Part shown: positions 8,116 through 17,454 of the stretch, piece after piece
Numbering within the stretch: position 1 is the first letter of the stretch
Layout of the letters: each line of letters starts with the position of its first letter
NCBI RefSeq assembly: GCF_001905095.1
Contig: NZ_LWLS01000089.1
Span: 1-59,083 of the forward strand
Length of the DNA: 59,083 bases
Source of the DNA: Micromonospora sp. CB01531
Lineage (GTDB): Bacteria > Actinomycetota > Actinomycetes > Mycobacteriales > Micromonosporaceae
Direction: 5' to 3'
Position numbers and translations under genes: made by a program
Notes under the pieces: model-generated
Database searches by the model: none
The model's input: the letters and a program-made list of their open reading frames with translations, nothing else
What the model was told of the DNA's origin: nothing

Positions 8116-10875
8116 ATGGGCAAGCTGGTTGGACGTCTTACCGAATGCGAACAGCTCGACCGGCTCGCGTCCGAGGTGCTTACCGGCGCCAGTCGCGTCC
8201 TCGTCCTGCGCAGCGAACCGGGCATGGGTAAGAGCGCCTTGCTCGGCTACCTGTCGCAGCGAGTCGCCGACTGGCAGGTGGTGTCCGCAGTAGGTGCGGA
8301 GTCAGAGATGGAGCTCGCCTACAGTGGCCTCCACCAGCTGTGCGCACCTCTGCTGGATCACCTCGATGAGCTGCCCACAGAGCAGCGCGAGGCGATGGCG
8401 ACCGTGTTCGGGCTGGGCAACGGCCCCGTACCCGACCGGTTCTTGGTCGGACTGGGCACGCTGACGTTAATGGCTCAGGCCGCTGAGCAACGCCCGCTGG
8501 CCTGCATCGTCGACGACGCACAATGGCTCGACCAGGCGTCCGCTCAGGTCCTCGCCTTCGTCGCCCGACGCCTTGTGGCCGAGCGCGTCGCGCTGGTCTG
8601 CGCGGCCCGCACGGGAGCAGGAGATAGCGTGCTGACCGGCCTGCCCGAATTGCCCGTCTACGGTCTCAGTGACCGCGACGCGCGGCCACTGTTGCTGGAC
8701 AACCTGCACGGCCCACTGGATGCGGCCGTCATTGATCAGATCGTCGCGGAGAGCCACGGCAATCCACTGGCGTTGCTGGAGTTGCCACGCGCCTGGCGGG
8801 AAACGGATCTTGCCGGTGGATTCGGCCTGCCCGGCGACAGTCAGGCGATCGCCGGCAAGATCGAACGCAGCTACGCGCGGCGCCTCGAGTTGCTCCCTGC
8901 CGAAACCCAGCTGCTCACCCTTGTAGTGGCCGCGGATCCTGTCGGCGATCCCGCGCTGATCCGCCGCGCCGCCGACGCGCTGAGCGTCACGATGGCGGCG
9001 ATGGAGCCTGCGGTGGACGCCGGGATCATTCGGGTACATGACCGCGTGGAATTCGCCCACCCGCTGGCCCGTTCGTCCGTCTACCGCGCAGCTGCCACGG
9101 CGGACCGGCGCCGTGCGCACCAGGTCCTCGCCGAGGTCATTGACGCCCAGGCCGACCCGGACCGGCGTGCCTGGCACAGGGCGCGTGCCACAGACATCCC
9201 TGACGAGGACGTGGCAGCCGAGTTGGAGCTGTCGGCCGACCGGGCTGCGGCTCGCGCGGGACTGGCAGCAGCTGCCGCCTTCCTGACCCGCGCGGCCGAG
9301 CTGACACCACTTCGGGCCGCGCAGACTCGCCGCGCGCTCGCAGCGGCATCGGCCAACGTGCAGGCCGGCGCCTTCGGCACCGTCCAATCCATGCTGACCA
9401 TCGCCGAAAGTGGACCGATCGACCAGTTGCAGCGCGCCCAGATCGAGCTGGTACGTGCTCAGCTGGCGTTCGGCTCCGGCCGGGGGGAGGAGGCTATGCT
9501 GCTGATGCTGGCCGCCGCCCGGCGCCTCCAGCCGCTGAGCCTCGAGCTCGCGCGCCAGACATACCTGGACGCGTTCTCCGCCGCGCAGTTCGCGGGCCGG
9601 CTCGAGGAAGGCGTTGGTACCGCCGAGGTGGCCCGCGCCGCCCAGTCTGCAGCTCTCCCGCCCGATGCTGAGCGCACGGCTGGCGACCTACTGCTGGACG
9701 CCTTCATCGCGATCACCGTTGATCACGCCGACGCTGTCCCGCGCGGCCGGGAAGCATTGGCCGCGCTGCTTGGCGACACCGATCCCGCGCGGGACACGCT
9801 TCGCTGGTTGTGGCAGGGGTGCGTGCTCGCCCTCGAACTGTGGGACGACGAGAGCGCGTACATCCTGTCGGAGCGGCACCTGCAGAGGGCCCGGAAGACC
9901 GGGGCGCTCACCGAACTCCCGCTCGCGCTCGGCTCACACACACCCGTCCTCGTTTTCAGCGGCGAGCTCGCCGCCGCTGCCTCGTTGGCCGAGGAAGCAC
10001 GGTCGGTGCTTGGTTCGGCGGGGATCGCCGAGGCGCCGTACGGTGCGCTGATCCTCGGAGCCTGGCGAGGCCAGGTACGCGAGACGAAGGACCTGATCGA
10101 CGTCACGAAGCGGGCGGCGACCAGCCGCGGCGAGGGCATCGGAGTCGCCATCTGCGAGTACTCACGTGCTGTCCTGTACAACGGCCTGGGCCAGTACGAC
10201 GAGGCGTTCGAGGCCGCCCGCGATGCCTGCGCGGACCCGAAAGAGATGGTCGCCCACAACTGGGCGATGGCCGAGCTGATCGAGTCCGCCGTACGGACCG
10301 GACGAGCCGATCTGGCGCAGGAGACGCTGACGCGGTTGACCAGGAAGGCCCAGGCTTGCCGAACCGACTGGGCGCTCGGGATCGAGGCACGCTCCCAGGC
10401 CCTCCTGAACGATGAGGACGCCGAGCCCAAGTTCCGCGAAGCCATCGAGCGCCTCGGCCGGGCGCGGGTGCGTGCCGAGCTCGCCCGGGCCCACCTGCTG
10501 TACGGCGAGTGGCTCCGCCGGGCGAAGCGCCGAATCGACGCCCGCGAAGAGCTCACCAAGGCCGAGGAGATGTTCGCGGCGATGGGAATGGAAGGGTTCG
10601 CGCAGCGAGCTCGTCGCGAACTACTGGCCACCGGCGCGACCCCGAGAAAACGCACTGTCGACACGACCAACGAGCTCACGGCACAGGAGGCGCTCGTCGC
10701 CCGGCTCGCCCGAGACGGAATGTCGAACCCGCAGATCGGAGGCCACCTGTTCCTGTCCACCCGCACCGTCGAATGGCACCTCAGCAAGATCTTTGCCAAG
10801 CTGCGCATCACCTCCCGCCGCCAGCTCCGCCAGGCCCTGGCCAATCACGACCAACCGATCATCGGCACCACTTAG
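8116..10875 (+). CDS. LAL-family (large ATP-binding LuxR) transcription regulator
   Basis: The 919-residue protein has the LAL layout. An N-terminal STAND/AAA ATPase carries Walker A EPGMGKS (34-40) and Walker B LACIVDDAQWLD near 130-140. A long helical TPR-like middle follows. A C-terminal LuxR helix-turn-helix ends the protein (about 853-909; LTAQEALVARLARDGMSNPQI, TRTVEWHLSKIFAKL). Such proteins bind ATP and often an inducer, and activate nearby operons, including secondary-metabolite ones. The ATG at 8116 begins directly with the conserved KLVGRLTECEQLDRL. It is a close paralogue of the next regulator at 11945 (shared SEMELA-(Y/F)-SGLHQLCAP and PDRFLV), suggesting duplication. Its target is unknown. 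Confidence 0.92.
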   Translation: MGKLVGRLTECEQLDRLASEVLTGASRVLVLRSEPGMGKSALLGYLSQRVADWQVVSAVGAESEMELAYSGLHQLCAPLLDHLDELPTEQREAMATVFGLGNGPVPDRFLVGLGTLTLMAQAAEQRPLACIVDDAQWLDQASAQVLAFVARRLVAERVALVCAARTGAGDSVLTGLPELPVYGLSDRDARPLLLDNLHGPLDAAVIDQIVAESHGNPLALLELPRAWRETDLAGGFGLPGDSQAIAGKIERSYARRLELLPAETQLLTLVVAADPVGDPALIRRAADALSVTMAAMEPAVDAGIIRVHDRVEFAHPLARSSVYRAAATADRRRAHQVLAEVIDAQADPDRRAWHRARATDIPDEDVAAELELSADRAAARAGLAAAAAFLTRAAELTPLRAAQTRRALAAASANVQAGAFGTVQSMLTIAESGPIDQLQRAQIELVRAQLAFGSGRGEEAMLLMLAAARRLQPLSLELARQTYLDAFSAAQFAGRLEEGVGTAEVARAAQSAALPPDAERTAGDLLLDAFIAITVDHADAVPRGREALAALLGDTDPARDTLRWLWQGCVLALELWDDESAYILSERHLQRARKTGALTELPLALGSHTPVLVFSGELAAAASLAEEARSVLGSAGIAEAPYGALILGAWRGQVRETKDLIDVTKRAATSRGEGIGVAICEYSRAVLYNGLGQYDEAFEAARDACADPKEMVAHNWAMAELIESAVRTGRADLAQETLTRLTRKAQACRTDWALGIEARSQALLNDEDAEPKFREAIERLGRARVRAELARAHLLYGEWLRRAKRRIDAREELTKAEEMFAAMGMEGFAQRARRELLATGATPRKRTVDTTNELTAQEALVARLARDGMSNPQIGGHLFLSTRTVEWHLSKIFAKLRITSRRQLRQALANHDQPIIGTT

Positions 10876-10977
10876 AGGTCGCGCGCAGTGGTGGGGTTGA
10901 TCGGCGGGTCGGAACGGATGCAGGCACAGAACTCGTGATCATGAAGTTGCTGACGCTTTGTGATCAGGGGAGAATCT

Positions 10978-11175
10978 GTGCCTGCTGTTCCAGCAAGTCT
11001 GATCGAACCACTGTGGGTTCAGTTCGCCGCGCTGCTGCCCGACCGGTCCGTGTACCAGCCGACGCATCCCTTGGGTTGTCAGCGCAGGCGGGTCGATGAC
11101 CGGATCGTGTTCGACAAGCTGGTCGAGGTGTTGCGGTTCGGCTGGTCCTGCGAGGCGATCGCCGATGCCACCTGA
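10978..11175 (+). pseudogene. IS5-type transposase N-terminal fragment
   Basis: A GTG-started frame of 65 codons reads LWVQFAALLPDRSVYQPTHP and LGCQRRRVDDRIVFDKLVEV. This is the N-terminal domain of IS5-group transposases (LWxxFAALLPPRP...THPLGCHRRRIDDR). It stops after IADAT, and the DDE catalytic part is missing. It directly abuts an opposite-strand IS110 fragment. Confidence 0.7.
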
Positions 11176-11526
11176 TCGGCGATCACGATCCGCGTCCGCC
11201 TCGGGTGCGGGCCAGAGCGGCGCGTTCGGCGTCGATCGGGTCGGACTTCGCCGCGGCGCGGAGCACCGGCCGCTTCGGCCGGTCCAGCTCGACGACCAGC
11301 TCACCGGCGTCGGCCAGGTGACGGTGAAGGCCCGCGCCGTAGCCGCCGGTGCCCTCCATCGCCCAGGCCTGCAACCCGAGCACCGGTCAGCCAGGGCCAG
11401 CAACTCGGCGTAACCATCCGGATCGGCGGTCACCGTCACCCGGCCGCGCAGCGCACCAGTGCGGGCGTCGATGACCGCAGCGGTGTGGGTGTGCTTGTGC
11501 GTGCCGAAACCGATGACGGCCGGACA
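11175..11526 (-). pseudogene. IS110 transposase N-terminal fragment
   Basis: The minus strand reads VIGFGTHKHTHTAAVIDART, then VTVTADPDGYAELLALADR. After a frameshift it reads WAMEGTGGYGAGLHRHLADAG and KSDPIDAERAALARTR. These are the DEDD-nuclease landmarks of IS110-family transposases (D...T-x-A, E-x-TG-x-YG, KSDxxDA). The rest of the protein is absent. Confidence 0.75.
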
Positions 11527-11944
11527 AGTCTGGCCAAAGGCGCGAAGCCAGTCAGAGGTAGGGTCACGTGTCCACTGCTGCCGACCGTCAGCCCATCACC
11601 TGCGGACCAACCAGGCCAGCCTCACAGCCAGAGGTATGCCTCCTGAAACCCGTGAGCCTGGTACCGCCCGTCGCTCACGCAGGTTACGATCTCGCAACCA
11701 CAGCGCCAGCGGCGCGGCGGGACTGTTTGTCGCGGACTTGGCGCATGCCTGGCCGTTGGTCTCGAGCCGCAACGCGGGGCATGTGGCGTCGGTCTGGGCC
11801 CGGACCGGTGATCTAGACCAGCAAGGAGGCCGCATGAGCGCTCAGGCTAACCCGGGCGGTAGCACAGCGGCGTTTAGAGATCACCTTGTCCCAAGGGACA
11901 CTATCGCCGTTGCTGAAGCCACGGACGCGGAGTAGCCCCGGACG
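11527..11944. other. Intergenic stretch before the second LAL gene
   Basis: No supported gene or clear repeat is seen. It separates the IS110 relic from the regulator and presumably carries the promoter for the latter. Confidence 0.4.
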
Positions 11945-14725
11945 ATGACCGCACGTCCTCGGCGGCTTGGCCGCGCGACAAAGCTGACCGACCGTCGCAG
12001 CGAACGCGATGTGCTCGACCGGATCATTGATTCTGTCCGCGGCGGTGAGAGCCGGGCTCTGATGGTGCGTGGCGACCCAGGCGTAGGCAAGACCGCGCTG
12101 CTGGATTACCTGGTCGACCACGCGGCAGGGTGCCGGGTCTTGCGGGTAGCTGGCGTGCAGTCGGAGATGGAGCTGGCCTTCGCCGGGCTGCATCAGCTGT
12201 GCGCGCCGATGCTGGATGGGCTGAAGCGGCTACCGGTGCCGCAGCGGCAGGCCCTGCAGACCGCGTTCGGGCTCAGCGGCGGGCCAGCACCGGACCGATT
12301 CCTCGTGGCGCTCGCTGTCCTCAGTCTGCTGTCGGAGGCAGCCGAGGAGCAGCCGCTGGTGTGCGTGATTGACGATCACCAATGGTTGGACCGGGCGTCG
12401 GCGCAGGCGCTGGGATTCGCGGCGCGGCGGCTGGCGGCGGACCCGATCGGGCTGGTGTTCGGGACCCGGGTTCCCGGGAAGGAACTTGCTGGGTTGCCCG
12501 AATTGCACGTGGCCGGGTTGCAGGGCGACTACGCGCGGGCGTTGCTGGACTCGGCTCTGACCGTGCCACTGGACCCGCGCGTGCGTGATCAGATTTTGGC
12601 CGAGACGCAAGGAAACCCGCTTGCCCTGCTTGAGCTGCCGCGCGGCCTGACGCCCGCACAGTTAGCGGGCGGGTTCGGGTTGCCAGGCGCGGTGTCGTTG
12701 TCAGCCCGGATAGAGGAGAGCTTCCGCCGCCAGTTGGACGCCCTGACACCCGCGACCCGGCTGCTGCTGCTGCTGACGGCGGCGGACCCGTCGGGTGACT
12801 CGTCGCTGGTGTGGCGGGCCGCCAGGCGGCTAGGGATCCCGATCCAGGCGGCAACGGTGGCAGTAGATGCGGGCTTGGCGGAGTTCGGCGCGCGGGCACG
12901 CTTCCGTCATCCGCTGCTGCGCTCGGTGGCCTACCGGTCGGCCTCGGTCGAGGAGCGGCGAGCCGCCCACCTCGCGCTCGCCGAGGCTACCGATCCGCGG
13001 GTTGATCCAGACCGCCGGGCCTGGCATCGGGCCCAGGCCGTGGCCGGGCCGGATGATGAGGTCGCGGCGGATCTCGAGCGGTCGGCGGGCCGGGCCCAGG
13101 CCCGCGGGGGGCTGGCCGCGGCCGCGGCGTTCCTGGAGCGCGCGGTGTTGCTGACCGTCGATCCGGTGCGCCGCGCCGAGCGCCTCCTGGCGGCGGCGCA
13201 GGCTAACCTGCACGCCGGCGCGTACGGAACGGCCCTAGAACTGCTCGCGACGGCAGAGGCCGGGCCGCTGGACGAGCTGCAAAGCGCCCGGGTGGACCTG
13301 CTGCGCGGGCAGGTTACGTTCGCATCAGGGCTGGGCAGCGAAGCTCCGCCGCTGTTGCTCAAGGCGGCCAAGCGTCTCGAGCCGCTCAACGTCGGCCTGG
13401 CACGCGAGACCTACCTGACCGCGTGGATGGCGGCTCTGTTCGCCGGCCGCCTCGCTGCCGGTGGGGACATGCTGGAGGTCTGCCGCGCCGCCCGGGCTCT
13501 CCCGTCGGCGACGCATCCGTCAGGTGCGGCAGAGGTGGTTCTTGACGGCCTTACGCTGCTGGTCACGGACGGGCCAGCCGCAGCAGCGCCGACGTTGCGG
13601 AGAGCAATAAGCGCCTTCGCCGACCCGGACATGACCGCAGAAGAAGAACTGCAGTGGGGCTTCTTTGCTCAGGCGGCCGCCAGCGCTCTGTGGGACGATG
13701 ACACCTGGCGCGCGATGCTGCTACGGCAGGTCCGGCTCGGCCGTGACGTCGGCGCCCTCGACCAGCTTACGGTCATGCTGAACGCGCTGGGCACGGCCAC
13801 CGCGTGGACCGGTGACTTCGCGGCGGCCGCTTTGCTGGCGACGCAGGTCGACGCGGTCTGCGCGGCGACCGGGAGTCGCGCCGCCCCGTTTACCACGATG
13901 ATTCTCGCGTCACTGCGAGGCAACCAAGCCGAGGCCGTGCCGCTGTTCGAGGCCACCATCGCCGAAGCAACGGCCGGGGGGCAGGGGGTCGCGGTGGCCT
14001 ACGCGAACTGGATGACCGCGATCCTCTACAACGGCCTCGCCCGCTATGAACAGGCGGTGGTGGCGGCCAGACAAGCCAGCGAGGACGCACCCGGGCTGTA
14101 CATCTCGATGTGGGCGCTTCCCGAGCTGATCGAAGCCGCCGCACACAGCGGAAATACGGACCTTGCACGCGACGCGCTGGCCCGGCTGGCGGAAAGCACC
14201 CAGGCCGGCGGTACCGACTTCGGACTTGGGATCGAGGCGCGGTCGCGTGCGCTGCTGAGCGAAGGTGAGACGGCTGAGAGCCTCTACGGCGAGGCGATCG
14301 ACCGGCTTGGCCGCACCGAGCTCCGCCCGGAGCTCGCCCGCGCCCATCTGCTTTACGGCGAGTGGCTGCGCCGCGAGAATCGCCGCGCCGATGCCCGCGC
14401 CCAGCTACGCACTGCCCATGACATGCTGGCCGCGATCGGTGCCGAGGCGTTCGCGGAACGCGCCCAGCGCGAGCTGCTGGCCACGGGAGAGATGGTGCGC
14501 AAGCGTACGGTCGAGACCGTCGGCACGCTCACCGCGCAGGAAGCGGCGATCGCCCGGCTCGCCCGTGACGGGCACACCAACCCCGAGATCGGCGCCCAGC
14601 TGTTCCTCAGCGCACGCACCGTCGAGTGGCACCTGCGTAAGGTGTTCGGCAAGCTTGGCATCAACTCTCGCAGGGAACTGAAGGCGACGCTGGCGCAACT
14701 CGGGCACGCGGACCTGCCGGCGTAG
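11945..14725 (+). CDS. LAL-family LuxR regulator, paralogue of the 8116 gene
   Basis: The 926-residue product has Walker A GDPGVGKT (43-50), Walker B LVCVIDDHQWLD, a TPR-like helical middle, and a C-terminal LuxR helix-turn-helix from about residue 861 (LTAQEAAIARLARDGHTNPEI, ARTVEWHLRKVFGKLGINSR). It is co-linear with the preceding LAL protein over its length, so the two probably arose by duplication and were later separated by transposon debris. The ATG at 11945 is the first good start; no strong Shine-Dalgarno is seen, and the first ten residues are basic and may be variable. No operon partner follows, only a TnpB relic. Confidence 0.92.
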   Translation: MTARPRRLGRATKLTDRRSERDVLDRIIDSVRGGESRALMVRGDPGVGKTALLDYLVDHAAGCRVLRVAGVQSEMELAFAGLHQLCAPMLDGLKRLPVPQRQALQTAFGLSGGPAPDRFLVALAVLSLLSEAAEEQPLVCVIDDHQWLDRASAQALGFAARRLAADPIGLVFGTRVPGKELAGLPELHVAGLQGDYARALLDSALTVPLDPRVRDQILAETQGNPLALLELPRGLTPAQLAGGFGLPGAVSLSARIEESFRRQLDALTPATRLLLLLTAADPSGDSSLVWRAARRLGIPIQAATVAVDAGLAEFGARARFRHPLLRSVAYRSASVEERRAAHLALAEATDPRVDPDRRAWHRAQAVAGPDDEVAADLERSAGRAQARGGLAAAAAFLERAVLLTVDPVRRAERLLAAAQANLHAGAYGTALELLATAEAGPLDELQSARVDLLRGQVTFASGLGSEAPPLLLKAAKRLEPLNVGLARETYLTAWMAALFAGRLAAGGDMLEVCRAARALPSATHPSGAAEVVLDGLTLLVTDGPAAAAPTLRRAISAFADPDMTAEEELQWGFFAQAAASALWDDDTWRAMLLRQVRLGRDVGALDQLTVMLNALGTATAWTGDFAAAALLATQVDAVCAATGSRAAPFTTMILASLRGNQAEAVPLFEATIAEATAGGQGVAVAYANWMTAILYNGLARYEQAVVAARQASEDAPGLYISMWALPELIEAAAHSGNTDLARDALARLAESTQAGGTDFGLGIEARSRALLSEGETAESLYGEAIDRLGRTELRPELARAHLLYGEWLRRENRRADARAQLRTAHDMLAAIGAEAFAERAQRELLATGEMVRKRTVETVGTLTAQEAAIARLARDGHTNPEIGAQLFLSARTVEWHLRKVFGKLGINSRRELKATLAQLGHADLPA

Positions 14726-14779
14726 TCCTGCCGCTCGGAGTTTGCGCCGCGTCACGCGCGCCAGAGTCGCGCTTGGCCT

Positions 14780-15140
14780 TGGCCTGACGACGTTGTCGCG
14801 GTCGGACATTGGTTCCCGGACCGGCCTCACCACGGCCGGAGCCTGGTCGTGATAGACCGGTGGTATCCGGCCAGCAAACTCTGCTTGGCGTGCGGCTCGC
14901 CTCGTCGAGCAGATGCCGCTGACCATGCGGTCGTGGATGTGCCCGGTGCGGCAAGCACCCACCACCGCAACGTCAACGCGGCATACAACATCCTGGCGGC
15001 CGGGCTGGCGGTGACGACCAGTGGAGCCGGTGCAAGACCTCAACGGGAGACCTCCCGGACGGGGCAGCCGGCGATGCAGTAGGAAACCGCTGGGGCGGCC
15101 CAGCGAATCCCGCCCTTTAGCGCGGGACGGATGTCTACCA
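14780..15140 (+). pseudogene. TnpB 3' relic with element right end
   Basis: The frame reads VIDRWYPASKLCLACG, a garbled ribbon (one CxxC pair out of frame), then HHRNVNAAYNILAAGLAV. This is the end of TnpB with its last catalytic region (N-x-N-A-A-x-N-I-L-A-A-G). It is followed at 15106-15136 by GAATCCCGCCCTTTAGCGCGGGACGGATGTC, the hairpin-plus-GATGTC pattern of IS200/IS605 right ends, which also forms the 3' part of the guide RNA in living elements. No 5' half is present. Confidence 0.75.
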
Positions 15141-15204
15141 GGTGCCGATCGACGGCGCCGCCCCGCGCGCCGGACGCGAGTAGTTCGAGCTGATCCACGG
15201 GCGG

Positions 15205-15507
15205 CTACGCGGACAAGGCCCGGCGGAAGGCGGCGCGTTCCTGCTCGGTGCTGCCACCCCAGACACCGTACTCCTCATTGTGCTCGATCGCATACCGCGC
15301 GCAGTCCCGGCGCACCGGGCACGTCGCGCAGAACGTCTGGACCCTTACGACCGCCAACGTGTCGTCCGGGTCTGGGTAGAACCACGTGACGTCCAGTCCC
15401 CGGCAGGCGGCGTCCTCGCGCCAGTCGGTCTCGGCGGCGACCGGCCGGAACGACGACCTCGATAGCAATGCCGAGCAACGGAACCCGCGACGCGTGGGCT
15501 GAGTCAT
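15205..15507 (-). CDS. WhiB-family iron-sulfur transcription factor
   Basis: The 100-residue protein shows the four-cysteine WhiB pattern: Cys in DAACRGLD, then FCATCPVRRDC (CxxC and Cx5C), followed by the EYGVWGGSTEQER turn and a basic tail (AAFRRALSA). WhiB proteins hold an oxygen- and NO-sensitive [4Fe-4S] cluster and bind the housekeeping sigma factor region 4 to steer transcription. The ATG at 15507 has AAGGAG about 6 bases upstream; the longer open frame beyond it has no such support. An NO-sensing factor fits a window that also encodes NO synthase and flavohemoglobin, but they are 23 kb apart. Confidence 0.93.
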   Translation of the reverse strand: MTQPTRRGFRCSALLSRSSFRPVAAETDWREDAACRGLDVTWFYPDPDDTLAVVRVQTFCATCPVRRDCARYAIEHNEEYGVWGGSTEQERAAFRRALSA

Positions 15508-15770
15508 GTGTGCTCCTTGAACTCGCGAGAAGGTGGTGATTTCGCATGTCACGACGGTCAGCGCCACAGTCATCGATCACATGACTCAATACGCTGCTGG
15601 CTGCGTGGTTACAGTGCGGGTGCTCCCAATGGACGATTGCTCGATGTCAAGCCCGGCTGGGATCTATTTGTTGAGGAAGGCCAGGAGGGTCTCGTTGACC
15701 TCGTCGGGATCCAGGCGTGGTTGTGCGGCCGCCCTCGATCCGTACCTGCCCGTGCGGCAGCATGAGCAAC

Positions 15771-16370
15771 TCAAAGAGTGCTCACATCCAACGGCTGACC
15801 GGATCGCCTGTCCCATCCGTGGAAGTGCGACCAGTCACCCGCGTCCCAGGCCTCGTGCAGCCCCGGCTTGCTCAGGTCCCAGTCCGGGCGGATCTCGCTC
15901 GTCGCCGCGCGTAGGTCGAGCCAGAGGTCGTAGACCGACGGGCGACCCCAGAACCAGTAGCCGTTGTAGATGCTGTGGATGACCAGTCCCGGCTTGAGTA
16001 CGAGGGTGTGCGGGATCATCGGGTCGTGCTCGGGGTCGGTGTACTCCTGGATGTCGAGGTCCTTCTGGATGATCCGCTCGGGGTCGGACAGGAACGTCCA
16101 TTGGGCGGCCACCGATGCGCGGAACTCTTGCAGAGTGTGGTGATCGTCGGTGGAGATGGTGACCATCTGGGTGTAGGCCACCGCGACCTTTGACTGGAAC
16201 GCCGCCAGCTCGAAGTGCTGCTGGTGTTCTTTCGGGCAGTAGTGGCCGCGGGAAAGCATGAGGATGAGTGGATCGCGGCCCTGCAGCTCGCTGAGCGTGC
16301 GGGTCGTGCCGGTGTGGTCGGGCAGTGCATAGTCGGGGAAGATGCCGCCTGGTGTGATGTCGGAGCGCAT
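15771..16370 (-). CDS. Peroxiredoxin-like (AhpC/TSA, thioredoxin-fold) protein
   Basis: The 199-residue product begins MRSDITPGGIFPDYALPDHT, the usual opening of redoxins, followed by LILMLSRGHYCPKEHQQH. This places Cys45 at the peroxidatic position but in a CPKEH rather than the common T-x-x-C context. The middle (VVTISTDDHH...) and VLKPGLVIHSIYNGYWFWGRP fit the AhpC/TSA fold, and no resolving CxxC is visible. It probably reduces peroxides with an outside thiol. The ATG at 16370 precedes a good domain start; the frame upstream is filler. It is divergent from the VOC gene at 16647. Confidence 0.8.
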   Translation of the reverse strand: MRSDITPGGIFPDYALPDHTGTTRTLSELQGRDPLILMLSRGHYCPKEHQQHFELAAFQSKVAVAYTQMVTISTDDHHTLQEFRASVAAQWTFLSDPERIIQKDLDIQEYTDPEHDPMIPHTLVLKPGLVIHSIYNGYWFWGRPSVYDLWLDLRAATSEIRPDWDLSKPGLHEAWDAGDWSHFHGWDRRSGQPLDVSTL

Positions 16371-16646
16371 GGGATGACCGCCTCTCACGTGCCGCCGCGG
16401 GCGTGACCTGCACGAGGCGCAGGTCGACTCCGGCAACTCTGGTAGCCCTGAGCGGCCTCTCGCGCCAGGGATACGCCCTGGTCCCGCCCTGGTCCGCCTG
16501 CGGGTCGCACCACCCGTGCCGGCCTGATGGTCGAGACCAGGCATGCGCCAGGGCGTCTCCCTGGCGCGAAGGGACCGTGGGCCGCGCGATGGTTTTCGGG
16601 TCGGCGTCGATCCGTGCCGACTCCCGCGAGAACGAGGTGTTGGATC

Positions 16647-17129
16647 ATGGACATGAAACTTGAGGCCGTGGTCGTGCCCGTCTCCGACCAGCGGCTCGGC
16701 CACGATGTCCTCGATCGGCTGCCGGGGATCGTCGACAAGGCCAAGCAGTGCTACGGGGCGATGCGGTGGCGGCTGGACGCCGACTTCGACACCGACGAGG
16801 ACCTCGGTGTCGTGCAGTTGACGCCGCGCGGCTCGCAGCGCTCGGTCTTCGGTACGGGCGTCAAGTCGGCGACGCCGGGCTCCGCGCAGGGCCTGCACCT
16901 GGTCGTCACCGACATCGAGGCGGCCCGGGCCGAGCTCGTCGGGCGCGGCGCCGAGGTGAGTGAGGTTTTCCACGACGCTGGGGGTGTCTTTCACCACGCG
17001 GGCATGGACGGGCGGGTGCCAGGGCCGGACTCAGAGCGCCGTAGTTACGGGTCGTTTGCTTTGTTCGGCGACCCGGATGGCAACGGGCGGGTGTTCCAGA
17101 AGGTCACGACGCGTTGCCCGGGTTGGTGA
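16647..17129 (+). CDS. VOC (glyoxalase/bleomycin-resistance fold) protein with an insertion
   Basis: The 160-residue product has the VOC betaalphabetabetabeta repeats (KLEAVVVPVSD, MRWRLDADFDTDEDLGVVQL, LHLVVTDIEAARAELVGRGAEV, SFALFGDPDGNGRVFQKVTTR). It is close to the VOC half of the minus-strand protein at 56970-57617. Compared with that one it carries about 14 extra residues (QRLGHDVLDRLPGI) after the first strand, which may be read-in of a small insertion. The tandem ATGs at 16647 and 16653 lack a strong ribosome site. It is followed by a separate small protein equal to the other protein's C-terminal part. Confidence 0.82.
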   Translation: MDMKLEAVVVPVSDQRLGHDVLDRLPGIVDKAKQCYGAMRWRLDADFDTDEDLGVVQLTPRGSQRSVFGTGVKSATPGSAQGLHLVVTDIEAARAELVGRGAEVSEVFHDAGGVFHHAGMDGRVPGPDSERRSYGSFALFGDPDGNGRVFQKVTTRCPGW

Positions 17130-17262
17130 CCTCGGGACGATGCTCCACCGCGCCGGGGTCGGGGAAGCCTGCCCGGCCTCGGTACAGGCGCGGCACGCCG
17201 GACGCTGACGGCCCCGAACGGCCACGCCCGAACGACTCAGGCCCGTGTGACGAGGGAGGACA

Positions 17263-17454
17263 ATGATGAACGTCACGGCTTTGACAGGACTTCTGCGAGA
17301 GGCAGAGGAGCATCACGGCGCGTACGAGGCGACCGCACCCAAGCACCACTGGTCGGACTGGTACGCCGCCTACATCGTCGCCCGCGAGGCCGGCCGAACC
17401 CCCGACGAGGCAGTCCGCGACGCCGGCCTGCACATGGACGCGGTACTGCGGTGA
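17263..17454 (+). CDS. Small helical protein matching the C-terminal domain of the VOC fusion
   Basis: The 63-residue protein (LLREAEEHHGAYEATAPKHH, then WSDWYAAYIVAREAG) matches the last 50 residues of the VOC fusion at 56970-57617 (LKRAAVAHGEYEARNGGKHD, then WPEWYAAYMIAEN). It is preceded by GAGGGAGGACA, and its stop overlaps the GTG of the next gene by 4 bp, so the two are coupled. It thus sits between a VOC protein and a flavin disulfide reductase. Its function is unknown; the conserved E-x-x-x-H and W-x-x-WYAAY core may bind a metal or ligand. It is convincing because it occurs both free-standing and fused. Confidence 0.8.
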   Translation: MMNVTALTGLLREAEEHHGAYEATAPKHHWSDWYAAYIVAREAGRTPDEAVRDAGLHMDAVLR

